DNA of 31,568 nt from Parasitella parasitica (lineage: Eukaryota; Mucoromycota; Mucoromycetes; Mucorales; Mucoraceae). Under the pieces are notes generated by a model. The model did no database searches. It saw nothing but the letters and a program-made list of their open reading frames with translations, and was not told the origin of the DNA. The stretch is from assembly GCA_025201805.1 (NCBI GenBank), contig MU619241.1, positions 257,427 through 288,994 on the forward strand, given 5' to 3'. How positions within the stretch are numbered: the first letter of the stretch is position 1; each line of letters begins with the position of its first letter. Below, piece by piece: positions 8,189 through 18,607 of the stretch. The translations under genes and the position numbers were made by a program.

Positions 8189-11093
8189 ATGGAGGACATC
8201 AACGACTACTGGCTAGACTGTCTTGCCAAGCATTCTATCTTTGAGCTGGATGCTGCTGAACAGCAGATTTCTCAAGCCATCAAATCAAAACAGACACGCC
8301 AAGACAACAGCATTGTAAACTTTCTTCTGCAGCACCACACCCGTGTTATCACAATCAGAGACAACGATCTCTTTGTAGCTATAGGCTCGCAAATCAGAGT
8401 GCTCAACTTGGCAAACTTCAAGGATAACTGGCTAAAGGCCCACAAAGAAGCAAATGCAGGCAGCACTGATTTACAAGACAGCTGGATTTTATCCACTCCA
8501 TACAAGGTAAACCAGAGAGCCTTCAGGAGGCACACACACACACACAGAGAACTGACACTTGCAAACAGATCCTAGACACGCCTGAAATCAACTACAATAT
8601 CGTATCACTGACCCCCAACAACAATGGCCGTCTCTTAGCAGTCTGTGGTGAGCATCGCCTGGAGATCGTATGCTTACCTAGACAAGCTTTTTCTGACTAC
8701 GCTTCTTCCGGCATAATCCCCAGGAGGGAGGTGGATTGTCGCACTCTATCCGTTATACACTCCAAATCCAGAGCCGATATCCTCAAGATTGAGTGGCATC
8801 CTCTCAGTGAAACGCACACGCACATCGTTATCCTCGGAAACGACAATATGCTGAGGTAAGAAGCATCTCTATTGACATGAGTGCAATGCATTAAACCGTT
8901 GTAAATGTGCGACTAGAATCTTTGATGTCAGCAATGATATCGAGAACCCAGAGCAATCCTTTGATTTATCACCGCTGGAACAGAAGCCATCGACCACCCC
9001 ACCTATCCAACGCATTGGATTCTCAATTGATGACGATTCCGACAATTCAGATGAAGATGTTGTAACCTTTACACTGGGTGGACCCAGCAAAGACAAAAGC
9101 GGTTGGGAGCCATTCACAGTATTTTACGCTCTTCGTGGTGGCCATATTTACTCGCTTTGTCCTGTCATTCCATTCAGAAGCATCGTCCGCCGCAGCCATT
9201 TGGATAATCTCGCTTGCATTGTCGACGTCAAATACCAACAGGCCAAGTCTTCAGAAAAGCATGATTTCAAAACGCTCTCTCATCTGTTCAACCTTCAAAG
9301 TGCTTGGATTGACGATTTGTTCCAGACTGCAAAGATTGCTCGCAGATCGAATGATAGCGATAGCTTGGTCGTCGTGAGCGATGAGCAGCATAGCCGGTAT
9401 CCTACTCTGAGACAGGGCCCTTTTCTTATCAGTCATACTCAACCCCTTGATAATGGCATCGAGGCTTCGGATCTCCTGTTCATCAATCCTGAGCCTGTAC
9501 GTGTCCTTGCTTTGGGATTAACTGATGGATCTGTTCACAACTACTTGCTCAGTGGCGAAGTTGACGCTCAATGGCAAATGCCCGTATCAAGTGCTACTCA
9601 CTCCTGGCAAAAAGAGGTAATTGCGTATTTTTTTTTATATATATATTTATACATATATATAAATTTATGCTAAAACTATCCAGTTGGGTATCCTGTTATC
9701 CGAATCGGCTTGCCTTCCCAAGGCTTCTTTGTACGAGGTTATCAATCTAAAGAGTCAAGAACTGCCCAGATACCAGACTGTCACCTTTGTCTCTGATCCC
9801 TTGTACAAAGACACTTTTTTTATTTATCATGCTGCTGGTGTCCATGCTGTGGCTATGGGCACATGGATCCAACCTCTCCGTGATGCCATTCTCAAATACG
9901 AATCAGGAAACAATTCCGAATCGAAACGTGTTCTTGATGGTTTGTTGAAAGAAAAGAGCAAGTCTGAGGTGAGGTCCCTTGTCAATGCTTCTCCATTCAA
10001 AGATGCGTTTGTCCCTATCATCGGCTTGGTGTTGACCTCAGACATTTACCTGTCTTACTCGCTCTTGGCTTTAACTAGTGAATACAGACTGGTAACGAGA
10101 GACTTGAATATGCGTCGTGAAGTGGATATTCCCGAAGAAGCCGAAAAGGCTGTTAAAGCTCAATTACACGACATTGGTACTGAAGAAGACGAGAGGGAGA
10201 AGGGATACGAGCCCATTTTATCTCTGCCCCTCTTTAAACCTCCTCCACAGCTCGATACTTTGCCAAAGCAACCAAAAATTGTGGTTCCCTCTGCCATGAG
10301 CGGCCCTCAAGAAATCGTAATCAACGAAGAAACCCTTCGCTTCATTTCCAAATCCACAGAGCAGATTCGTCGCGAAACTCGTGATTTAAAAAAGGCAGCT
10401 TCGCACATTGACAGCAGGTAAATAATAGTCGATCAGCGTAGCTCAGATGGGAAGCCGATCTCGGCAACTAACTATATCGTTAACCTAGATTGTGCACTCA
10501 ACAAAAGGAATTCGAGCGACAGGTGAACGCAGTGCGAGATCTGTATTTCAAGCTGCAAGAAACCAATTCTAAAGAGGCCAAACAAGCGCAGGAACAGAAA
10601 TTAAGGGACATTTCTCAAAGACACGCCAAATTGCGTTTACGAATTGATGAACAGTTACGCAGTTTGATGAAGACGTATCAGCCGGAACTGTCAAATGAGG
10701 AAAAGGACTGGATTGAAAAACTGGAGAAGCTTGCAAAGCAAGTTTCAGGAGAGTCTGGTTATGTCGCTAGAATCGAATTGGTGAGTGTTTTATCAGGTAG
10801 TCTGTATACCAGATAGCTAAGACAATTTCATCCTAGTTGAAGGAGCAAGTTGAACGGCAAACCAGAGTAACCAAGCCAAAGGCACACAAATTTGCTGACA
10901 TGAATCCCTCTCAGCTCAAGAGTATCCTCAGCACATTGAAGCAGCAGTAAGTTTTGATATCATCAATCCAGACAAAAAAAAAAAAAAAAATTTTTTTTTC
11001 AACATATTGACATTCATCTGTAGATCTTCTGATATTGCGCATGTAACTGAAAGAATGGAGAGGCTTGAAGTCAAGTTGCCTACTTCTGCCTAA
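8189..11093 (+). CDS. Nucleoporin Nup88/Nup82 family
   Basis: Seven exons: 8189-8506, 8569-8855, 8917-9616, 9684-10417, 10489-10780, 10837-10946, 11024-11093. Introns are GT-AG, 56-77 nt, and all phases agree, giving 836 residues. The N-terminal two thirds read as a beta-propeller (VAIGSQIRVLNLANFKD, LLAVCGEHRLEIVCLPR, ILKIEWHPLSETHTHIVILG, VLALGLTDGSVHNYLL). IEWHPLS-x-THIVIL followed by LRIFDV is characteristic of Nup88. The C-terminal third (from about 650) is heptad-rich coiled coil (RETRDLKKAASHI, FERQVNAVRDLYFKLQE, AKLRLRIDEQLRSLM). Nup88/Nup82 sits on the cytoplasmic face of the nuclear pore with Nup159/Nup214 and serves mRNA and protein export. Length and domain order match the animal protein. 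The last intron holds an A run followed directly by a T run (about 10975-10999). Confidence 0.88.
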
Positions 11094-12001
11094 TTCATCG
11101 CCTGTAATTTCTTCCCTTCGTCTTTCTTTAAAGAAACAACATATTTCTGTCAATAACAATAGGTGAATATAAATAAATATACTCTGCATCTCACTTTTTT
11201 CATGTTGAATCTTGATGTACGTAACCATATTACTCGTCTTTACAGAGATCTTTAAAGTGAGATGGTGCATTACTGAAGTGAACTTACCAAAGCGCTATTG
11301 CAGATTGACTGGGTCATGTAGCTTTTTTTTTTTTTTTTTTTTTTCATGTTTCTTTTTGATTTGACGGTATTGGTTTCCTTCCCAAATGTGGCAGGAGATA
11401 GCCATTTAGGCTGATATTCTCACAGACGTTTTTTCCCAGAGCAAAAGGTGCATCATTGTGGAGCATGGCAATGCAATGGTAACTGTTTCAAATAAAACTA
11501 GTTTGGAATTTAATTAATGAATGCGTGCATGCACCGTAGGCGTGAATTCATCCGATCTCCTGGAACTTCAAGTCAATCAGGCAACCTGCATTGGCATACC
11601 TGTATGACAGGAGACAGGACTATTAAATCCCAGTGATTGATACGGTACACACGGAAGGTGACGTACTAGCACAACAAATAACAAGTTGAAAGAGTGGCAT
11701 CTGGTCTTGTTTCCTTTTCTTCTTTGTACAACTACACCTGTATAAAAAAAAAAAAAAAAAAAAAAAAGAAAAGATTAAGAGATCATCACTGGATTTCTTG
11801 TTTTTGCTGTAAATAGCGTTGCATGTTTTGTTGATGTTTTGTATTCTAGCATTGTTGTTATAAATAGCTGTATTTACAGTGAGTTGCAAGATGCTGAATG
11901 TTGGGATTTCGTTAACCTAACCGCTTACAAATCATGTAGACTAATTTTCCCAAAATATTATATATTTCACCGAGAAGAATTCACAACAGAAAAATAATCA
12001 A
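11094..12001. other. Intergenic spacer with poly(T) and poly(A) tracts
   Basis: 3' flank of the Nup88-like gene and upstream region of the YEATS gene. It holds a 22-nt T run (11323-11344) and a 24-nt A run (11744-11767). No coding, tRNA or repeat structure was recognised. Confidence 0.5.
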
Positions 12002-13299
12002 ATGGTAAATTGAAAGACAAAGGACAGTGACAATGGCAATGGCACAAACGAGATTCCCTTCTTAGAGCGTATATACCCAAGACGTCAAAATCATATGTCA
12101 AAACCATGTATTAAAGTCAACCGCAAAAGCTTCAGAGGGCCATCCTTGGAGAAATTGGAAGATCAGGGTTGTAGCTGTAGATAATAATCGAGAAAAAAAG
12201 GGCAAGCTGAACCATCTTTTGGATCACGTAGAATATTGGTTGCATCCAACATTTGTGAACCCTGTTAGAGGTAGGTTAGGCCAGCAATGCCAAACACAAC
12301 AACGTCTAATCTTTGCAGGGTAGACTTCAAAAAGGAGCCTTATTTACTGCAAGAAAAAGGCTGGGGAGAGTTTGATATGCGTGTCATCTTGTACTTTAAG
12401 GACTCTCTGCTTGAGCCTGATCCGGAGGAGATCCTTTTTGATTTGCATTTTCGCGAGCCCATCTATACCATCAAGCACACAATCATCTTTAATAATCCTT
12501 CGCCCGAACTGATACGCATTCTGCAAATGGAACTTCCCACGAGCGATCTGCAAACCACGATTCATATCGATAATAGAAAACGGCGCACAAGCCCGACTAT
12601 GTCGACATCCAAAAAGATCAAGACGCCACCGTCCATGTCCTCACCGGCAGACGGTGGCCCACTGCCGCCAGCTGCTGCTTCCAACAACAATAGCATCCGA
12701 TACCCTACGTCGCCATCGTCGAGCATGATGCTTTATCTACATGACCATGACTCGAGTGCGGAATCCGATGACTTGTATCGAACAGTGCATGGTTACAGAC
12801 GACAAAAGAGGACGGTTAACCAGGACGGGGTCACCATAGACGATATTTACAACGAAACAGACATTGAAAATGCCAGCAGCATTCATACAAAACAATTGGA
12901 CGACCATCTTCGAAAGGCCTGGGGAATACCAATGGTAAGTATAACGCTTGTTGGTTTCGCTTTGCTCTAAAAAGTACAGCAGGGAGTGGACATGTTGGAA
13001 TTAGCGAAACAGTTGACGCTTTTGACACCCGAGCAAATAGAGGAAGTCGAGGCTTTGATCCTCAAGGGCAAAAATGATAACACGGTGGTAGAAGACAATG
13101 AAGGTAAACACAGACATATATTGCGCGCAAATGCTTGTGAATGCTAACACAAAAGACAGACGAGTTTATGTTTGATTTGTATTCATTAGGGCCTGAATTA
13201 CTGAGCCAACTGTGGGATTATACAGTCGAAAAGCAATCGCAGCAAAAAGCAACCGCATTGTCACCATTTTCATTAGTTCAGGCCAACGCCAATATGTAG
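12002..13299 (+). CDS. YEATS-domain chromatin protein with AF9-like C-terminal (ANC1-homology/ET-like) domain
   Basis: Proposed exons: 12002-12004 (the ATG alone), 12066-12270, 12324-12934, 12980-13103, 13160-13299, giving 360 residues. YEATS landmarks: HPWRNWKIRVVAVDNNRE, LLDHVEYWLHPTFVNPVR, then EPYLLQEKGWGEFDMRVILY. GWGEF is the block holding the acyl-lysine cage tryptophan in Yaf9, Taf14 and GAS41. A Ser/Pro/Asn-rich linker follows. The end (MLELAKQLTLLTPEQIEEVE, then DEFMFDLYSLGPELLSQLWD) resembles the AF9/ENL ANC1-homology or Taf14 ET region. Such proteins read acylated histone lysines in chromatin or transcription complexes. The join at 12271-12323 was chosen because using the AG at 12318 gives a stop. 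The 12980 acceptor is a CAGCAG pair, so a form lacking one Gln is possible. The ATG-only first coding exon is inferred from an acceptor-like CTTCTTAG just before AGCGTATATACC. Confidence 0.78.
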
Positions 13300-13310
13300 C
13301 TTTTATTTTT

Positions 13311-13345
13311 NNNNNNNNNNNNNNNNNNNNNNNNNNNNNNNNNNN
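13311..13345. other. Assembly gap (35 N)
   Basis: Ns flanked on both sides by T-rich sequence, probably an unresolved poly(T) tract. It lies in the 61-bp spacer between the stop codons of the YEATS gene and the ZNF598-like gene, so no coding sequence is visibly lost. Confidence 0.95.
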
Positions 13346-13360
13346 TTTTTTTATACTTTT

Positions 13361-15565
13361 TTATAAACCAACGCGAAACAAAACCTGCTTTCCTTTTCTG
13401 CCCTTTTTCTTCCTATTCACTGCATCGTTGTCTGATAAGAATTCAGACTCGCTTGTAGCTGCTATAGGAGAAGACTCTCCTCCTCCCCATGCAGTTTTAT
13501 TTGATTTCCCAAGCAGCTGATCCAACTCAGCGCGTCTCGAGGGCCCAGCAGCCGGTAGAGCAGGGAATAGCTGTTGTAAATCACTGTCCGACTTGGTTCG
13601 TGGTGTCGACGTGCCACTCCACGCTGTTTTTGATTGCATTGGTGGAAACGGGGTGCTATGAGTAAATGCACCAGCATCGCTAGCTGCATGCGCCACTTTA
13701 TCCCAAACACCCTGCTTTTTCTTGCTTGATAATGCCTGTCTTTGTTGTTGTTGCCTAGGAGCAGGATTCACGACCAACACACGAGGCGAACCAACATCAT
13801 CTGAAGCCGCAACAGAAGGCTTTTTGTTATATTGGAAAAAAAAAAAAAAAAAAAAAAAAAGTCAACAGCTTGCGCTTTTTGCATACACATACCTCCAGAC
13901 AACTTACCGAGGGATTCTTCCTCCTGTTCCAAGCATGAACCATGTGGGTTCTTAATGAAGGATTGTCAATCAAATCCTTTGCACCTGTCAAGACTTGGGC
14001 TGTCAGTTTGGCATCTCTTCCGCACAGATCAAAGACGGTGTTCACAAAGGTTTCGGCATCAGTGGTCAGACTCGTAAACTTTGTTGTAGCCTGACGAAAT
14101 TTGATCACTTTTTCCACGTTCTTGAAATTATCTGCAATGCGATCTAGCGCAGCAGCATGTCGAGATACAGTGCCCGATTCTGTCTCACTTGCAGAAGCAG
14201 GCGAACCTCTCCCACTGCCTGTTGCAGTCTCCTCGCCCAACATTGGCCAATGCTCTTGTTCAGACAAGTTGGCAGATGCCATCTGTGACGGTAATGATGC
14301 AACCGCAGATCCATTAATGCTAGGAAAATCCTCGGCAGAAAAGGTGTTGTTGGTTCTCTGCTTGTTGGCATTGTGCTGCTGCTGCTGCTGCTGCTGGTGC
14401 TGATTGCTGCTGCTACTACTGGAATAATTCAAATTGACATCCACACGACGAGCCTCAGCCTGTCTTGCTCTTTGATGGCGAGAAAGCGAATTTCCATGCT
14501 CTTTCACCTCATGCGCCTTTAGATCGATGTCTGAATCAAACACAACAAATTTACTGTCCAGACACTCCTTGTACTGGCACAGGAAATGCTCCTTTTTAAA
14601 ATGCTTCTCCAAGGTGTCGTAGTTGGCATAATACTGATGCTGGATGCCTTTCCTCTCACAAAGATGGCACTTTTCATGCTTATCCCTGCAATGCTCAAAT
14701 AGCTCGTCAGCGCCGTAAAACCTTGTTCTACAAAACACACACTCGGGATGTCCCGTGAACCCTGTCTCGTCGTCTTTGTTGAATGATGCATCTCCTTCGC
14801 GATGGTGCTTCTGGAGCTGTGATTGGGTATACAGAGTATGCTCATGCGAAAAGATCTTTTTGTTGCGAAGACATAAATCACAGCACAGTCTATCGTGTGC
14901 TTGTTTTACATGGCGCTTCAGCTCACTCCAACCTTCGAATGCTTCTTCGCAATCTTGTTCAGGGCAATTGTGCTGAAGTAAAACCATCGTTTCATTATAC
15001 ATGTCCTTTGTCTCGAAGCGTATGCCGTACTTTTTGTCGTAGAAAGGTGTGTCTTCTCGCTTGAAGTCTTGGTAAGGCTTCTCGCTATCGTTGGTAAACA
15101 CTACTCTGGCGGCTTCAACCTACTTTCGCTGTTCACTACCACTGCCAAAGCGTACATTTGTCCGAAGCTTACCTTGCAGTAGGCACAATTCTTGGTCTTG
15201 TAAAGAACTCGAAGCCTCAGTGTGCACAAATGACAAGTACGATGATCGCAAGAAGCTACAGCGTAATAATCGATGGGGCGGGTGCAAATGAAGCAAACAT
15301 TGTCCTCAGAATCGCCTTCTTGTTCTTGTTCTTGGTCCTCTTTTGGATTCTTTTTGAAGCCCTTTAACGGTTTCTTTTCTTGCTTCTTACCACTTGCTTT
15401 GTTGTTGCTAGAGTCGGCGGTATCTGAACACGCCTTTTTACCGTCCTCTACTGGTGTCTTTTTGTTGGCGTTGTTTCGACGACGATAATTGTTTCGTTTC
15501 TTGTTGTTTGTCTCTGTGGAAGAGGAGGAATTGGTGTTATTATTGACTGCGGCAGAGGATTCCAT
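13361..15565 (-). CDS. HEL2: E3 ubiquitin ligase ZNF598/Hel2 (ribosome-associated quality control)
   Basis: Three exons on the minus strand: 15565-15173, 15119-13908 and 13819-13361 (introns 53 and 88 nt, phase 0), 687 residues. A Ser/Asn/Lys-rich N-terminus leads to a RING, CFICTRPIDYYAVASCDHRT onward to NCAYC (91-130). Next is VVFTNDSEKPYQDF, a hallmark of the family. A run of C2H2-like fingers (about 183-206, 258-279, 282-300, 312-339) follows, with HVKQAHDRLCCDLCLR and CQYKECLDSKFVVFDSDIDL. Downstream are a short poly-Q (373-379), DFPSI and EHWPMLG motifs, and a low-complexity tail ending KKKGRKGKQVLFRVGL. Hel2/ZNF598 ubiquitinates small-subunit proteins of collided ribosomes to start quality control of the nascent chain and mRNA. 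The second intron contains a 25-nt homopolymer (13836-13860). Confidence 0.93.
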
Positions 15566-15637
15566 TTCTAATTTATTTTAAAAATACAGGAAAAGGCAAC
15601 AAAAAAAAAAAAGAAATAAAGAGCCCTTTGCAAAAAA

Positions 15638-15935
15638 TCACCATCCAAGATGTTTTACTTTGCCTTGCCGCAGTAGTCTGTAAACCAATGGGACATGTGT
15701 AGTAGTAGTTGATTTCATGCGGGTATTTAAAGAGCTTGTTGTTCGTAGCAATTCATTTAGACGTGCAGGAGCTTGAAGTCGAGATATAGAAGAAGCTATC
15801 TTTGAAGGATTTTCAAAACTCAAACAAATGCAACAAACATAGCACCTGGCTTTTATCAGATGCTGTGCTGTTTGTACCTTTATATTTTTTTTCGGCACCA
15901 CTTTTTTTTTTTTTTTTTTTTTTTTTTCGAGACAT
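15638..15935 (-). CDS. Possible small lysine-rich protein, two exons, unknown function
   Basis: Tentative. ATG at 15935 begins MSRKKKKKKKKSGAEKKYKG, whose lysines are coded by a 26-nt A run (plus-strand T run 15902-15927). The frame stays open to AGCCAG at 15846. A 46-nt GT-AG intron (15845-15800) would join it in phase to IASSISRLQAPARLNELLRT and a basic end, VYRLLRQGKVKHLGW, with stop at 15638, giving 83 residues. Only 72 bp separate it from the ATG of the Hel2-like gene on the same strand, which argues against an independent gene. The exact A count sets the frame, and homopolymer errors are common. It could equally be leader or intergenic sequence. Confidence 0.3.
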
Positions 15936-16261
15936 TTTATATCTATTCGTGTTGCCAATCATAGCTGGAGCCACACACCGCCGCGATATAGCGTAGAATT
16001 CATTAGAATTAACGCATTACCAGATGGAATATCATTCACATCAGCGGGCAAGTTTAATGTAACTTGTTTGCTACATCAGATGATCTGAATCAATTGTTTT
16101 ATACAAACAGTTACATCTGTAATGGCAGAGAGTGTTTCAGTTCGTGGTGAATGTCCCCATGCGCATATGAACTTGTTTATAGTATCATTTGTGCTGTTAT
16201 GTATAAATAAGCATTCCTGTTTTCTCCTATTTCCCTCTTCCTTGCTCACACTCGAGATAAA
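15936..16261. other. Intergenic region upstream of the perilipin-like gene
   Basis: 326 bp between the putative small minus-strand gene and the plus-strand perilipin-like gene. No gene was seen. The last 60 bp are pyrimidine-rich (TTTCTCCTATTTCCCTCTTC), a common feature of fungal core promoters. Confidence 0.4.
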
Positions 16262-17327
16262 ATGATTGCTAATGAAACCGACATGCCTGATGTTCAGCAA
16301 GACGAATATCAATCCTTGACCTCCTCATCCTCTGGTAAGATGGCTGCTTGATATTGCTCCTCTGATTACAGTGATAACATTTGTATATACAGCTGACGAT
16401 GATAATTACAGCACTGGTGGTGACTCTGGATTCAGCATAGGTCATGACGACGATGAACATGATAACAAAAAGCACGAAACTGACATAACGGTTGTGGATA
16501 CCAACTTTTTTTCAAGATTTGCTTCCATCCCCATCATTCAAGATAGCTTCGTGGGTGCTCAGAATATGGTGCGACAACATGCAGTTGGCCAAAAGGCGCT
16601 TGATTATGCTGAAACAAAATTACAAACGATGCTATCCACTGCTCAGCCTTACTGCGACAACAAAGTCATTGTTTGTGCTAATCATATTGGAAACAAATCC
16701 TTTGACTTGCTTGCTAGCAAGTTTCCATCCATCGTCAATACACCTACAGACAAATTGCTGGTCGAACCTATCAAGGAACACATTGCACAAGCTGCAAATG
16801 TAGTCAATCCTCGCATCGACTATATTGCTGGTCAGTTTGAAACTCTTATGGAGCAATATCTCCCTGCTGATAACGAACAGGAGCAAACCACTCAAGAGAA
16901 ACATGGCATGGAGCGTCTACTGCATGTTGTCAACATTTTATCCTCCAGAGCATCTAAAAAGATATCCATGAAAGCGTCTGCTACTATTGAAGAAGAAAAG
17001 CAAATCAAGCAAATGATCCGCAGTTGGGTATTAGAGCAGGTAACCATCATGACACAGCACCAACAGCAACAGTGGCCACAGCTGCAAGAGCAGATGGAAT
17101 CATTCAAGGCAAAGTTCAGCCCAACTATCCAAACAATGTATGATTTCACTCACCATGAATTTGACAAGTTTCGTCAAGAACTTCTCAAGCCAAATATTAG
17201 TCATTTAGACCGTATTCGTAACATTTTGGTTCTATCCCAAACAGATATATTGATGCCACTATACCAGAAATCGTATTCCATTTGGAAAAGCAACAACAGC
17301 GTAGCGGCAGCTGTTACGAATGAATAA
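16262..17327 (+). CDS. Perilipin-like lipid-droplet protein
   Basis: Two exons, 16262-16334 and 16393-17327, separated by a 58-nt GT-AG intron, giving 335 residues. After an acidic N-terminus (ADDDNYSTGG...), the PAT-type region begins FFSRFASIPIIQDSFVGAQN, then VGQKALDYAETKLQTMLSTA and QPYCDNKVIVCANHIGNKSF. DLLASKFPSIVNTPTDKLL follows, matching the perilipin pattern of a helical repeat, a 'LD.L...FP....P' strip and no membrane span. The C-terminal half is amphipathic helical (SSRASKKISMKASATIEEEK, then QWPQLQEQMESFKAKF). Perilipins coat lipid droplets and control access of lipases. The family fits the lipid-storing habit of Mucoromycota, but fungal perilipins are divergent, so the call rests on the N-terminal half. 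It ends in TNE before the TAA. Confidence 0.75.
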
Positions 17328-17588
17328 ATCTAATTGCTTTCGAGATATAATTCTCGTGCTGTACCTTATCTTCAAGCACTTTTGACTACATGGTTATAAA
17401 TTCTTTTTTTTTTTTTTTTTTTCAACTTTCACATGTCTATGGATATCTTAATTACAATATCCATGCATTACAGATTTTTACGGATTTTCTCGTCGATTTT
17501 TGTGTTTCAGATAACTTGGTAATAACAGGCGCCAAATGCTAAATTTCCTATTTTTAAGCTTCATCAATTTTTTCAATTTGTTATAACA
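17328..17588. other. 3' flank of the perilipin-like gene
   Basis: AT-rich, with a 19-nt T run (17404-17422). No gene was seen before the MITE. Confidence 0.45.
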
Positions 17589-18072
17589 TACAGTAGCCGC
17601 TCGATTTAAGGCTGTTCGATATAAGGCTATTCACGATATAAGGCTAAAATTTTTGTGAATTTTTTTTTTAAGCAGGGAGTTAGCCTTATTAGCCTTATTC
17701 GATATAAGGCTGAAAATTTTCGAAATTTTAGCCTTATTTTACAGTAAATTGACGGTATTTAAATTTGTGTTGTGTTGGAAACTGAGCATTATGCTACAGA
17801 TTTCGTACTTTTGCTCGATAGTGAGACGCTCTCTTGATTGTTGATTAATGCTCATAGTATAATTGTTTGTCAAAATATGCTTTTTTAAGAATAAAGAAGT
17901 AAATGAATTTGATTGGACATGTGTCAAATTAATCTAATAGCTGTAGTACCGTATCAACTATGCATGTGACTGTTTTAAGAGTAATAGTCACATGCACGAT
18001 ATAAGGCTATGTTCGATATAAGGCTAAAAAAAGCTTGCAAAAAAAGTAGCCTTAAATCGAGCGGCTACTGTA
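17589..18072. mobile_element. pogo/Tigger-type MITE (480 bp) with 23-bp terminal inverted repeats and TA target duplication
   Basis: The element spans 17591-18070. The left end begins CAGTAGCCGCTCGATTTAAG, followed by GCT. The right end (18048-18070) is its exact reverse complement. TA lies immediately outside both ends (17589-17590 and 18071-18072), the target duplication of the Tc1/mariner/pogo superfamily. Inside are five direct copies of GATATAAGGCT (17618, 17635, 17701, 17998, 18015), some inverted AGCCTTAT copies, and a perfect 11-bp stem TGCATGTGACT (17961-17971) / AGTCACATGCA (17986-17996). The minus strand codes a 38-residue peptide (17855-17739) with SRERLTIEQKYEICSIML. This looks like the first helix-turn-helix of a pogo/Tigger transposase (usual form RKRLTxEQKxEIC). 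The element is therefore a deletion derivative that needs a transposase from elsewhere. Confidence 0.88.
17739..17855 (-). pseudogene. Remnant of pogo/Tigger transposase N-terminus inside the MITE
   Basis: A 38-codon frame starting MSINQQSRERLTIEQKYEIC and ending at a TAA inside the left subterminal repeat. The first 20 or so residues resemble the HTH_psq/CENP-B-type DNA-binding start of pogo-family transposases. The catalytic DDE domain is absent, as expected for an internally deleted copy. Confidence 0.55.
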
Positions 18073-18607
18073 TTGCGTGCTTGCTTTTCTTTCAGCGGAA
18101 TGTAACTCCCAACTGAATACTGTTTAACATTATGTTTTTCGCACACTTCAGAAGTGTATGATATATATTGCAAATCGAATTTTCAACAAAATGCTAAAAT
18201 CCTCTATTATTTTATGGATGGCAAATCAAGGATAAAGTATCCTCCTGCACCCTCTTACCATCCCTCAACATCCTTATTTACCTATTTTCAATGGTAAATG
18301 ACGTTGGCTTGTCGTCCTATGCTATATCCTAATGATCGAAACCATACCAAATGCTTCATTTGTGTGTTTGTGCCACTCCCCCAAACCATCTCCTGCCTAG
18401 ACCCCTTTAGATCAATTAAAAAGTGTCGAGCCATCGTTAGCAAACAGTCGCTCAGCATTTATATTTTCAGAGGAAAAGAAAAAAGCATTGAATTGCAGAA
18501 ATGTATGGAATTGCATGCCAATACAAAGACGCAGAAAATGATTAGCAGCTAATCATGTCGTATGTTTACAACAGTTTCTTGGGATTTTTTATTATTTAAA
18601 ATTTCGC
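18073..18607. other. Intergenic spacer, 3' flank of RPN7
   Basis: No convincing gene. An 84-codon frame at 18298-18552 has no recognisable domain. The region holds the 3' end of the minus-strand RPN7 gene near 18580-18607. Confidence 0.45.

Noticed and set aside
10430-10488. GCGTAGCTCAGATGGG resembling a tRNA 5' part
   Set aside because: It lies within an intron of the Nup88-like gene, and no anticodon arm, T arm or acceptor pairing follows.
12319-12323. Acceptor at 12318 for the YEATS intron
   Set aside because: It puts TAG in frame immediately. The AG at 12323 restores the YEATS reading frame and gives a 53-nt intron.
14370-14400. CTG/CAG repeat as a possible microsatellite locus
   Set aside because: It is just the short poly-Gln of the Hel2-like protein, about seven codons.
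18298-18552. 84-codon frame on the plus strand
   Set aside because: No recognisable domain or composition typical of a fungal protein; it lies in the 3' flank of RPN7.
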